A stretch of DNA of 64,000 bases, from positions 20,433 to 84,432 of the forward strand of contig JALHQH010000054.1 of NCBI GenBank assembly GCA_022842065.1, read 5' to 3'. Every line of letters begins with the position of its first letter. Position 1 is the stretch's first letter. The translations under genes were made by a program, and so were the position numbers. Source of the stretch: Caldilineaceae bacterium. Lineage in GTDB: Bacteria > Chloroflexota > Anaerolineae > Caldilineales > Caldilineaceae. Positions 28,465 through 36,971 of this stretch are shown piece by piece. The notes beneath the pieces are model-generated. The model worked only from the letters and a program-made list of their open reading frames with translations. It had not been told where the DNA came from and searched no databases.

Positions 28465-31023
28465 TTACGGTACGGTCACAAACTCGACTGTGCCAAAGGT
28501 CGGCACACTCACCAGCAGCGGGACAACGGCGACTTCTAGCCGGTTGGCCCCGGTTTCCAGTTGAGCCGTCTGCTCTGCGCTCAACACGATTTGCCACAGC
28601 CCATCCTCCACGGCTGTGGCTTCGCCGGTAATCGCCAGGGTGCCCACGGCGTCAAAGATCAGATACTTGACGGTATCAATCGTCTCGACCGCATAGGGTT
28701 CGTCCTTGAAAGTGACCAGCACCTCATAGGTCGCTTCGCTGCCACTGCTCACCCGGCCCGGTCCATCGACGACTACATCGGCAATCATCGGTTCCGCAAA
28801 GCGCAGCCACTTGTCCGCGGGATCGCTGAAATCGGGATTGCGCTTGAGGACAACGGTACCCTCGACCGGGAAAGCCTCTTCCAGATAAAAGGGGCCAAGG
28901 TCCACCCAGAAATGGCCGCGGGCGCTGTACCACGCCTGTAGATTGGACCAGCGCGCGGCGGCTTCGTTGGCAGTGATGTACGTGCCCAGCGTCGGCGCAT
29001 AAGGGATGTAGCTATCGGTAGCCGCTTCGTCGAGTTTGGCTTGCAGAATTTCCAAACTAGGGCCGGCGATGTAGTTCATCCATTCCACGTCCAGGGCTTG
29101 GGCCTTATCGGATGAGAAGGCTAGTTCGCCCGTTGCTTCGGCTAACATCCCGACGCTGAGCACATGCCACGCCGCACCACCGGGGAAGAAGGTTGTGACA
29201 TTGGCTTCCGCATCCAGCCCGTAGACATCGGAATAGGTTTCGATGACGAGCGGATCCTCCTGGACAATGCGCATGCCGCGGAATGATTCCTGGAATTGTT
29301 CAAAGGCGGGCACTTGGGCCTCGTCATAGATGGCGCTGGCTTCGTAAGCGCGATCAAAGCTAAGAATCATCCCGAGTACGACATCGCCCAAGGTCACATT
29401 GTTGCCATCGTGCCACTTGATCTCATATAGCTCGGACGGATAGTAGACGACGCTCTTGCGCAAGGCGGTTAACCCCTCCGGGTGCTTTTCACCGACGGTG
29501 ATGAAGGTTTGCGCCACCGGGTCCCAATCGATCCAGGCTTCCGCTGGCACTTCGATGGTGTCGGCAAATTGTAAATCGACCCAGTCCAAGGTCTTGGCCA
29601 CCGGCAACCCTGTTTGAATCACGACTTCGGCGCGCTCAATGCGCTGCGGCCAGCTTAGCCCCGTATAGGGATCAGGCATGACACCCACATCGCTCATGCC
29701 GCGCACCAGCATCATATCGTAGATCCAGTTACTGCCGTCCAACGGATTCCACGGTTCGGGCAAAATGCTGGGCATCGCAATCGTTACCGAGGCGTCGGCT
29801 GTATCCCCTTTGCGCAGGGTATAAGGCCATAGCCGCGAGCCATTGATGCCACCCGCCAGATCGGTCGCCACCGAGATATCGCGGCTATAGGGCGACGCAC
29901 TGAGCTGGTCGACCAGCCAAATGCGGATTGAATCCTGCATGGAGAGGGTAAGCGCTTGGGAAAACAGCTCTTTGCGTTCATCCATCGTCTTAAAATCGCG
30001 GCGCCCTAAGCGGTCCGCGAGCGTATCAAATTCTGTGGCTGGTGCGTAAGCCTGCCAGAGTGGAAAGGAGAGCCCACGTGAGGTATAGAAGAAATCGAAA
30101 TTGCTGGCCTGATCGCGGCTGATCGCGGTGGTGACCCACCCGCCTGTGTAGATGTGGAACTTACCATCGCCAGGGTTGCCGTTAATCCAGATCGGTGAGG
30201 CATCGGCCGCGGCTTTATAGTCGCGGGTTACGGTGAAACCCAGATCTTCCAACAAGCTGGAGACATAGTCCCCAATTGCTTGGCGGGTGTCTTCCGTGCG
30301 GATCAGGACGATGATCTCAACGGGTTCACCTTCGTACTGCCACTGCCCATCGACTTGTTCGGCCCCTAGGTTGACCATTTCCTCGCCAATTACAGTGCGC
30401 GCTTTGTCGGGATTGTGGGCATAGACCAGTTCGAGCTGGCGGGCGACATCCACGAGCCGGGCATAATCCGGGAAGGCGCGGGTAATCGCCAGATAGCGGG
30501 GCGAGGCGAGGCCGCCATAGAGCTCTTGCGCGATATATTCCCGATCAACCAACCAGTTCATGGCTTCGCGCACACGGGCAACGGCAAACGGATTGAGTTT
30601 CCCCGTACCTTCAAAGACAGGACCGGCCGGGTTGAAGGTCAATTCCGAGTAGTTGCCATAAGATTGGGCATAGTTCAGATCGGCTGCCTCAATCGACTGG
30701 AAGACTTCGGGATCGGCGATGCCAGAGGCGTAAACATCGATTTCGCCCACGCCAAGCCGGGTAACAGCTACATCAGCGGATGGCTCCTCCACAATCACAA
30801 GTTCCTCAACCGAGCCGCTGGGCGCGGGTTCGCTGCTGGCGGGATCGGCGGCGGCTTCTTCTGGTGCTGCTTCTTCAGCCGGCACAGCCGTGGCCTCTGT
30901 CTGTGCCGCGGGCTGTTCCGGCGCAGGGGCGTCGGCACTCGGGTTACATGCGACGAGCACAAGGGCCAAAACGAGCATTAGCGCCCCCAGCAAGGAGTGT
31001 GGAAACTTCCGGCTTCGCTTCAT
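28465..31023 (-). CDS. Peptide-type ABC transporter substrate-binding lipoprotein, operon 2
   Basis: A very large solute receptor, 852 aa. The signal peptide ends in lipobox LVLVAC (Cys near 26), followed by an Ala/Glu/Pro linker (about 27-70). The body matches family 5 binding proteins, with REAMNWLVDREYIAQ and WHDGNNVTLGDVVLGMIL as recognisable segments. A C-terminal domain of about 90 residues with an Ig-like pattern (DVVVDGPGRVSSGSEATYEVLVTFKD) adds to the normal length and is unusual for this family. The ATG has an AGGAGA ribosome site. It is first in operon 2. Confidence 0.88.
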   Translation of the reverse strand: MKRSRKFPHSLLGALMLVLALVLVACNPSADAPAPEQPAAQTEATAVPAEEAAPEEAAADPASSEPAPSGSVEELVIVEEPSADVAVTRLGVGEIDVYASGIADPEVFQSIEAADLNYAQSYGNYSELTFNPAGPVFEGTGKLNPFAVARVREAMNWLVDREYIAQELYGGLASPRYLAITRAFPDYARLVDVARQLELVYAHNPDKARTVIGEEMVNLGAEQVDGQWQYEGEPVEIIVLIRTEDTRQAIGDYVSSLLEDLGFTVTRDYKAAADASPIWINGNPGDGKFHIYTGGWVTTAISRDQASNFDFFYTSRGLSFPLWQAYAPATEFDTLADRLGRRDFKTMDERKELFSQALTLSMQDSIRIWLVDQLSASPYSRDISVATDLAGGINGSRLWPYTLRKGDTADASVTIAMPSILPEPWNPLDGSNWIYDMMLVRGMSDVGVMPDPYTGLSWPQRIERAEVVIQTGLPVAKTLDWVDLQFADTIEVPAEAWIDWDPVAQTFITVGEKHPEGLTALRKSVVYYPSELYEIKWHDGNNVTLGDVVLGMILSFDRAYEASAIYDEAQVPAFEQFQESFRGMRIVQEDPLVIETYSDVYGLDAEANVTTFFPGGAAWHVLSVGMLAEATGELAFSSDKAQALDVEWMNYIAGPSLEILQAKLDEAATDSYIPYAPTLGTYITANEAAARWSNLQAWYSARGHFWVDLGPFYLEEAFPVEGTVVLKRNPDFSDPADKWLRFAEPMIADVVVDGPGRVSSGSEATYEVLVTFKDEPYAVETIDTVKYLIFDAVGTLAITGEATAVEDGLWQIVLSAEQTAQLETGANRLEVAVVPLLVSVPTFGTVEFVTVP

Positions 31024-31167
31024 CTGTCGTCTCCTGTGTATTTTGTTACGGCCATTCCAGAAAAATAACTATCTTGCGCCAACGCTGTATGCGTATCGCG
31101 TTGGCGCAATTAGGCAGGGTTGCTCGGCCCGTCTGCCGAAAGTTGTTCGTCAAACCGCCCTTGCCGT

Positions 31168-32133
31168 TTACGCGCAGACCGGGTTTTCTGCACTCCAGCG
31201 GTTAAAGGCACCTGTGCCCTCGGTCGCCAATCGATGACGGGCTTCGGCCCAGAGTTGATGCCACTGTTGTGGATCGTGCAATTCGCTGGCGGGATTCTGG
31301 CGGCTGCGGGCAATAAAGCCGGGAAAGGCCCCACGGCCGGTGGCTTGGCCGATCGGGTTGTAGCGCAGGTCAAAGCTCCAGCGGATGTTGTCGCTGTGAT
31401 TGGAGTAGGAGGCGTGCATGGTCAGTTTGTCCATAAAGAGCGCCCCGCCCCGCTTCAAGGGCACAGGCAGCGCTTTGCCTTCGATGAACTTGCCAGGGAT
31501 CTTTAGCCCAATGTTGCTGGGACAGTGGTCGATCAACCCGCGGCGGTGACTGCCGGGCCAGACACAAAGACAGCCGTTTTTGACATCAACATCCCAGAGT
31601 GGGAACCAAACGGTCAAAATTGTGCTCTGATCCGCTTCGGGCAAGACGACGCCATTGTCCTGATGAACTGGGGTTTTGCCCAGTTGGACTTGCCCTTTTT
31701 CATTTTTGGGGGTCAGATGTTCCGGTGGTTTCAGCCGCACATGCTGGACTGGGTTGGAGTACAATTCGGAACCGATCAGCGACTCTGCGGCGTCAAGCAG
31801 CTTTTCATTGCGCAACATGCGGAAGACCGCCGGGCCGGCCCAAAAAGGGGTGTCGGGTTGGACATTCGCCTGGGGCAGCGAGAAGTCGAAATATTGGGCG
31901 TGGACCTTGCCGCTCTCTTTGTAGATCTCAATCAAGCGCTGCCCAAACGGCAGATCCGCATAGGTCGACGAGATTTCGCCGTTGGCATGCAGTTCCGCGG
32001 CCAAACGATCCAACACGACCTCATATTCCGCAATAATCGGATCAATATCCGCCACCGGATCAAAGAGATCCTCGACAATCAGATAGCCATCGCGGTGGAA
32101 CTGAGCCACCTGTTCTTCACGCAAAAACGCCAT
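31168..32133 (-). CDS. Phytanoyl-CoA dioxygenase (PhyH) family protein
   Basis: A non-haem Fe(II)/2-oxoglutarate-dependent hydroxylase-like protein, 321 aa. The iron triad is H157-x-D159 (VHQDNG) and H240 (LTMHAS), with R251 (NIRWSFDLRY) for 2-oxoglutarate. Spacing is normal for the family. The ATG at 32133 follows GGAGGAAAC. It precedes transporter operon 2 by 144 bp on the same strand. PhyH proteins act on varied small molecules, and the substrate here is unknown. Confidence 0.9.
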   Translation of the reverse strand: MAFLREEQVAQFHRDGYLIVEDLFDPVADIDPIIAEYEVVLDRLAAELHANGEISSTYADLPFGQRLIEIYKESGKVHAQYFDFSLPQANVQPDTPFWAGPAVFRMLRNEKLLDAAESLIGSELYSNPVQHVRLKPPEHLTPKNEKGQVQLGKTPVHQDNGVVLPEADQSTILTVWFPLWDVDVKNGCLCVWPGSHRRGLIDHCPSNIGLKIPGKFIEGKALPVPLKRGGALFMDKLTMHASYSNHSDNIRWSFDLRYNPIGQATGRGAFPGFIARSRQNPASELHDPQQWHQLWAEARHRLATEGTGAFNRWSAENPVCA

Positions 32134-32288
32134 TGTTTCCTCCGTTATGAATCTGGGATAATAGTTGGCAGACGACTGACCAGTGACGACCGGTGACTGA
32201 CTACTACCATCGGTCGTCGGTCATCATTTCCCATAATTATTGACGATTCGTGATGGGCTGTCAACTGTGTTTTTGGGGTAGACGAGCC

Positions 32289-32358
32289 AAAGCGTTCCGG
32301 GGACGATTCAAAAATAGTTCGTTATGCAGTCGTCTGTGAATCGTCCCCGGAACGCTTT
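32289..32358. repeat. 22-bp perfect inverted repeat
   Basis: Arms 32289-32310 and 32337-32358 (AAAGCGTTCCGGGGACGATT plus CA, and complement) with a 26-bp spacer. It lies downstream of the B3/4-domain gene and upstream of the PhyH gene, so it can serve as a terminator for the former. Confidence 0.7.
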
Positions 32359-32378
32359 ATCACGCTTACCTTCGTGGA

Positions 32379-33095
32379 TCATGTGGCGCGGCGAAAGTGT
32401 GGTTGTGTGGCATTTAACACGCCACTGATTATATCCCCACCAACATAGTCAGTCAGCAACTGTTGCAGATCGTGCAGCGCGGCCTGGACATCCGCTGCCC
32501 CAGTGGCGTGGTGAGCCTCCACGGTAATGACCACCGTCGTGGTATCTGCCTGGGCCGCGCTTTCGGCGCTTTGGCGCCAGCACCAACGGCGGGCTAGGAC
32601 CATGTCGTTTTCGTCGGCAAAGATCACTTCCCCTGGCTCGGGGTGGACCGGCTCGGCGTTGCCCAGTTCGGTAAAGCGTTCGTTGCCCGTTGCTGTGCGG
32701 GCGGTGACGGTACCGGTTACTGCACGCCAGTCCAGGATCGCAATGGGCAGGCCGTACCGAATACTGACCAGATTGCCGATGTCCACCAACGTGTTAATGC
32801 TGGGAATGTCACCCGCTTTGCTCAGCCGACGCAGCAGTGCTTCCGCCGCGCAGCGATATTGGGTGGGGTTGACGCCAAAGCGCCGAAAGGCCGTACGCCA
32901 CGCCGCGATGGAAGGCAGATCGGCCAGCGAGGCAGGCAAACGCGCGTTGATGGCGGTTTGCTCTGCCGTATACTGCGCCAGCAACTCAGGCGGCGTTGGC
33001 CCATTTTGTAAGCCGTTGACAAAGAGCAGACCACCCACAATGGCTGGGTATTGGGTGAGCAGATCGGGGTGGTATTGGAAAAGGATTTTGGTCAT
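32379..33095 (-). CDS. B3/B4 tRNA-binding-domain protein
   Basis: A 238-residue stand-alone B3/4 domain, the fold found inside the phenylalanyl-tRNA synthetase beta chain and in small editing-like proteins. Recognisable parts are SIAAWRTAFRRFGVNPTQYRCAAEALLRRL, INTLVDIGNLVSI and PGEVIFADENDMVLARRWCWRQS. The ATG at 33095 (MTKILFQYHP) is chosen; the longer frame overlaps the end of the toxin gene. Function of free-standing members is uncertain; amino-acid or tRNA quality control is a guess from the fold. Confidence 0.82.
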   Translation of the reverse strand: MTKILFQYHPDLLTQYPAIVGGLLFVNGLQNGPTPPELLAQYTAEQTAINARLPASLADLPSIAAWRTAFRRFGVNPTQYRCAAEALLRRLSKAGDIPSINTLVDIGNLVSIRYGLPIAILDWRAVTGTVTARTATGNERFTELGNAEPVHPEPGEVIFADENDMVLARRWCWRQSAESAAQADTTTVVITVEAHHATGAADVQAALHDLQQLLTDYVGGDIISGVLNATQPHFRRAT

Positions 33096-33102
33096 CGCTA
33101 GC

Positions 33103-33417
33103 TTACTCAGTGTTTTCACTTTGAGATAGCATCGTCGCAACTGCCGCAGCGGGGGTTACGGTGGCAACGATTCCTGTGAGTCGGTTTAGCTGTTCTTTAT
33201 CCAGTGTTACCAGTGTACTGCCAACCTGTAGCGCAAGCGCAGCATAGATTGCGTCTGCACCCCGCAGCTTTTGATTCGCTGCCACGAGCAGCGATTGATG
33301 TGCGGCTACTTGTATCATCCGTGTTTTGATCAGCTGTAAGAATTGCCTGCTATCGAGGTATCCATTTTCACGCTGATCGAAAGCGTTAATCCATACACTC
33401 GCATCGACTGTGTACAC
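33103..33417 (-). pseudogene. PIN-domain toxin with internal deletion
   Basis: A 104-residue VapC-like protein starting at GTG 33417. Its beginning (YTVDASVWINAFDQRENG) and its end (KLRGADAIYAALALQVGSTLVTLDKEQLNRL) are typical PIN ends with the first and last active-site Asp residues. The middle, about 45-50 residues that normally hold the conserved catalytic Glu, is missing between LQLIKT and RMIQVAAH, without a frameshift. The nuclease is therefore probably inactive. It follows the antitoxin remnant by 3 bp. Type is given as pseudogene on this basis; a shortened functional protein is the alternative. Confidence 0.7.
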
Positions 33418-33420
33418 AAG

Positions 33421-33827
33421 CTATCTTCTCATTGTTTGCAGGGTGCTGGTTAATGTTGGTAGTTCTTTGCTATCGCTCGCAGCCAGGGTATCACTAATCG
33501 CAAAGAAGTGCTGCCATGCATCCTCGGCTAAATTTTGTTGTTGGCGTCGCGGTTGCGCTTCCGTTTTAACAATTGACGTGGCAATTTTGGGCGCTATACT
33601 CAAATCAGAATGAGACCCCTAGTTTCGGTCAGCGTGCGTCGCACTGACCAAAGAATCTAGCGGACTGGAAACAGTTGGCGGTCAGTGCGACGCACGCGAT
33701 CCCGTTAGCCAGCAAAACGCCGGTTCTCAACTTGACTTCAGTATAAACGCTGAATCAAGCGTAATTGATCAACCGGACTAAGGCTGTCTGCAAGTGATTC
33801 AACCTGTTCTAGAGTCGCTATTGGCAT
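33421..33827 (-). pseudogene. Antitoxin gene interrupted by a 147-bp MITE
   Basis: Two halves of one antitoxin flank the MITE. The N-terminal half (33827 to 33746; MPIATLEQVESLADSLSP...) runs into the element and stops after RLY. The C-terminal half (33594 to 33421) reads APKIATSIVKTEAQ and ends LTSTLQTMRR, a typical tail for this antitoxin type. Deleting 33597-33743 plus one TA copy gives CAG CGT TTA GCG CCC, so IQRL joins APKI in frame and restores an 85-residue protein. The C-terminal piece could in principle be made from a TTG inside the MITE end. Confidence 0.85.
33595..33745. mobile_element. 147-bp MITE, copy B, inserted in an antitoxin gene
   Basis: The element is 33597-33743 with TA at 33595-33596 and 33744-33745. 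It begins TACTCAAATCAGAATG and ends CTTGACTTCAGTA, so the termini pair as TACTsAArTCA. The middle is an inverted repeat, GTGCGTCGCACTGACC with its complement at about 33632-33701. It has the same length and orientation as copy A. Conserved segments include AGCGTGCGTCGCACTGACCA, GGTCAGTGCGACGCACGCGA and GTTCTCAACTTGACTTCAGT. Confidence 0.9.
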
Positions 33828-33971
33828 CACTGTTTCACTTTTACTAAGTATCTCTCCGAAAATTCTCTGTTTCTCTGGGTTACAAGCAAATTTCCGGAGA
33901 GGCGCTAACTTCAGCAAGGGCCTTTCAATGACTAGGCACAAACATTATATCATGTTTCCCCTCGATTTAGC

Positions 33972-35111
33972 TCATCCCGCCGCTTGATCATTATCACTCG
34001 TCATCCGCTCGCCGCGCAGCAGGAACGCGCGGATATCGTAGCGCCCTGGTCGTTCGGGTACCAGGTGGCCGGACTCGACCATGAGATCAAGCGGGTTGAC
34101 GCGTGTGCGCACGGGCATGACGACCTTCTCGTGCATGCGGGCTGATTCGTAGACGGCGTGGATCATTTGCAGCGCCTTGTAACCATTTTCGGCCCGGCCG
34201 CGATGGGTTTCGATCTTGCCCTCGATCCAGTCGGCGAGTTCGTCGGCCTGGCCAGCCGCGCCTTCATCCCACTCAAAGCGCTTGCCTTTTTCTTTGAGCG
34301 TGAAAAACTTGCCGTCCGGCTCGTGCAGTTGCCACTTGCCACCGGTGCTTTCATTCATCAGCATGAGCTGCTCGGTGTTCATGTCAATCATGCCCTCGCT
34401 GCCAAAGATCTTCGCCCCTTGGAAATGGTTGGGGATCAGGTCGCTGAGGATCAGCGCACGGGGGCCGCTTTGGAATTGGAAGACCGCCATCGCGCAATCC
34501 TCAATGCGCGTGGCACGCTCGTACATGTCGGTCTTGCGCTCAATGTTGCCCATCACCCAGGTACACTCGTCATCGCTGAGCAGGTAACGATACATGTCGG
34601 TCTGGTGCGAACTGTAGTTGGGCAGGCCGTCGCCGCCAAAGCTCTGGATCAGCTCGACTTTGCCGAGCGCGCCGTCGGCGATCAACTGTTTGGCGAGGGT
34701 GTACGCGGGGAGAAAGCGCCGTTGATGCGCAATCGCCAGCTTGACCCCGTTGCGGCGACAGGCAACCAACATCTGTTCCGCCGCGCCCAACGTGTCGGCC
34801 ATGGGTTTCTCACAGAGAATCGCTTTGGGGCTATAGGCGGCGGCGGCAATCGTCCACGGTGCATGGCCGCCATGCCAGGTACAGACCGAGACCACGTCGA
34901 GCTTTTCTTTTTCGAGCATCTCGCGGGCATCGGTATAGTGATTGGTCGAAAGTGAGAAGCGGCTGTCCATATCGACCATGGCGCTCTCGTTCAGGTCGGC
35001 AAGCGCGGCGATTTCGTAACGCCCGGTGATGAGATAGCCGTTGACATGATTGCGACTCATACCGCCGCAGCCGAGAATGCCGACGCGTAGTTTGCTGGTG
35101 CTGTCTGCCAT
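33972..35111 (-). CDS. Gfo/Idh/MocA family oxidoreductase
   Basis: A sugar/inositol dehydrogenase-like enzyme, 379 aa. The nucleotide loop is GILGCGGMSRNH (11-22) and the catalytic motif LCEKPMAD sits near residue 105. HQRRFLPAYTLAKQLI and GGDGLPNYSSHQTDMYRYLL belong to the C-terminal domain. No partner gene is immediately adjacent; the aminotransferase lies upstream across a repeat-filled gap. Confidence 0.89.
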   Translation of the reverse strand: MADSTSKLRVGILGCGGMSRNHVNGYLITGRYEIAALADLNESAMVDMDSRFSLSTNHYTDAREMLEKEKLDVVSVCTWHGGHAPWTIAAAAYSPKAILCEKPMADTLGAAEQMLVACRRNGVKLAIAHQRRFLPAYTLAKQLIADGALGKVELIQSFGGDGLPNYSSHQTDMYRYLLSDDECTWVMGNIERKTDMYERATRIEDCAMAVFQFQSGPRALILSDLIPNHFQGAKIFGSEGMIDMNTEQLMLMNESTGGKWQLHEPDGKFFTLKEKGKRFEWDEGAAGQADELADWIEGKIETHRGRAENGYKALQMIHAVYESARMHEKVVMPVRTRVNPLDLMVESGHLVPERPGRYDIRAFLLRGERMTSDNDQAAG

Positions 35112-35510
35112 AGGGAGCTTCCTTGCTAATGGTTAATTGAAAATTGAGAATGGTGAATGGTTAATGAGCGCCGGCCGCCAACCGGGCTGGCGCTCATCCG
35201 ATGGCCTAAGTATACCTTGGCTGAAATTGATCGCCAAGGTGGTTTTTTGTGGCTTTGGTTACGGAATCAATAGGGCACAGAAAACACATAGGACACGGAG
35301 GACACGGAGGGTACAGAGACCACAGAGCTTATAAAGCTTAGGTTATCGCAAAATTTTAAATTATCACGTAGTGGGCTGTAAGCCATCTGCACGCCCAGCC
35401 CGCACCCGCACGAAGTTTCACTAAGAAAAAGCTTTATCGTTCGTGTGTCTTTGGGTGTCTTCGTGGATGGCTCAAAGTCTACTATGTAATCATTTAAATT
35501 TTGAAACGTT
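35112..35510. repeat. Repeat-filled intergenic region
   Basis: Contains no gene. It has an AT-rich run of GGTTAATTGAAAATTG and GGTGAATGGTTAAT (about 35131-35164), a hairpin GAGCGCCGGCC...GGCTGGCGCTC, a run of CACAGA/ACACGGAGG units (about 35275-35330), and one half of the CACGAAGACAC element (about 35430-35472, GTGTGTCTTTGGGTGTCTTC). The complete version of that element is at 56384-56458. Confidence 0.65.
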
Positions 35511-36836
35511 TTAGTCGTGTAAACGCGCCACAAAAGTGCGCAGGCGTTGCACGGCCTCTTGGGTGTTAGGATGATGCTCGGCCATGAGCGTAGCAGAATC
35601 AGGGTTGGTGCGGTAGGCGTCAAGCAACTGCTGCGCCTTTTCATCGGTCTCCATATCCAGATAGCTGGAAGCGAGCCGCAAGGATAGCTCATGATCAGGT
35701 ACGCCAAACGCGGTGCCGGGCAAGGAGGAGAGCTGGTAGGTTTCGAGCAGATAGTTGGCCAGTTGCGGGGAGGTCTGAATGCCCAGATCAGCCAGCGCCG
35801 GGCGCCAGCGGTTAAAGGTGGGGAAGACATAGAAGCCGCCATCGGGCTGCGCACAGGGTACATCAAGCGTGACGAGCTGTTGCCAGAGATATTGGGTGCG
35901 AATGGCATGAATCGCGGCACATTCGGCAATGTAGGCGTCAATCGCTGCATCCTCACGGTAGGCCGTGACTGCGGCATATTGCACCGGCCCGGTCGGTGAA
36001 GACCAAACTTCGCCGGCAATGATGCGCAGCGCCTGCATCAGCCGCTGGCCGGCCACGGTAGCGGGCAGGATCGCCACCCCAAGCCGCCAGCCACCCAAAG
36101 AGAGATGTTTGCTCAAGCCACCCAGCACCACCGTCCCCTCCGGGTAATAGCAGGCCATCGAGACATGCGGTTGCCGCCCGTGGGGCACCAGGCTGTAAAT
36201 CTCGTCGCTGAGGACCATAATGCCCTGTTGACGACAGTAGTCGGCCAGTTGGGCTAAGAAAGCCGGGGCCAACATCTGGCCGGTGGGGTTGCTGGGGCTG
36301 TTGAGCAGCAGGATCTTGGCTGGGTTATCACTTTGACGCACCGTTTGGTCAAGCGCTGCAATCGTCAGTGGATAACCCTCATCAGCGTTGGCGGGAATGT
36401 GATAGACTCGTCGCTGCAGGAGTTGCGCCTGTGGCCCATAGCTGACCCACGAAGGCGTGGGCAGCAGCAGATCAGCCTCCAACGCGAGTTGGCTGATGAA
36501 ATAGAGCGGTTTGCTGCCCGGCCCGATGATCACCTGGTCGGCGTTGACCGGCAGCCCGTAATGGCGGCCATAGAAGCCGGCAACGGCCGCGCGCAAGTCC
36601 CGCAAGCCCAGCCCGGCCAGATAACTGCGCTGATCGACGTGGGCATGGAGCGCCGCTTGGATCGTCGGGTGGACTGGAAAGCGCGATTCGCCAAAACCCA
36701 GGTGATAGACCGTCTGCCCCGCGGCCCACAGCGCGTTAACCCGCTCATTGATGGCGAGGGTGGGGGATGGTGTTTGTTTATCGCGTACAGCGCGGGAGAG
36801 TTGAAAAAGGGGCGGGGTGTTTACCGTCAGGCTCAT
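35511..36836 (-). CDS. PLP-dependent class I/II aminotransferase
   Basis: A fold-type I aminotransferase, 441 aa, from the ATG at 36836 with an AGGAG ribosome site. The PLP-lysine lies in GGLSKHLSLGGWRLG, preceded by NSPSNPTGQM and LSDEIYSLV, which give the conserved Asn and Asp/Tyr cofactor contacts. The C-terminal half has LRLASSYLDME with the carboxylate-binding Arg. The specificity is not apparent. A C-terminal extension (about 390-441) exceeds a minimal aspartate-type enzyme. Confidence 0.9.
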   Translation of the reverse strand: MSLTVNTPPLFQLSRAVRDKQTPSPTLAINERVNALWAAGQTVYHLGFGESRFPVHPTIQAALHAHVDQRSYLAGLGLRDLRAAVAGFYGRHYGLPVNADQVIIGPGSKPLYFISQLALEADLLLPTPSWVSYGPQAQLLQRRVYHIPANADEGYPLTIAALDQTVRQSDNPAKILLLNSPSNPTGQMLAPAFLAQLADYCRQQGIMVLSDEIYSLVPHGRQPHVSMACYYPEGTVVLGGLSKHLSLGGWRLGVAILPATVAGQRLMQALRIIAGEVWSSPTGPVQYAAVTAYREDAAIDAYIAECAAIHAIRTQYLWQQLVTLDVPCAQPDGGFYVFPTFNRWRPALADLGIQTSPQLANYLLETYQLSSLPGTAFGVPDHELSLRLASSYLDMETDEKAQQLLDAYRTNPDSATLMAEHHPNTQEAVQRLRTFVARLHD

Positions 36837-36887
36837 CGTGTTGCTCCTGTTGAATAACAAGCAGGCAATCATGCCGCAATAATATAA

Positions 36888-36924
36888 CCAACACTCCCGC
36901 CGGAAAATCCGGCGGGAGTGTTGG
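36888..36924 (-). terminator. 17-bp stem terminator after the C25 peptidase
   Basis: CCAACACTCCCGCCGGA (36888-36904), a 3-base loop and its complement (36908-36924) form a strong stem about 48 bp past the peptidase stop on the - strand. Confidence 0.7.
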
Positions 36925-36971
36925 TGCTTCCTAATGCGATTGTAACATAGGGCGGTTGATTGTGCGACTGC

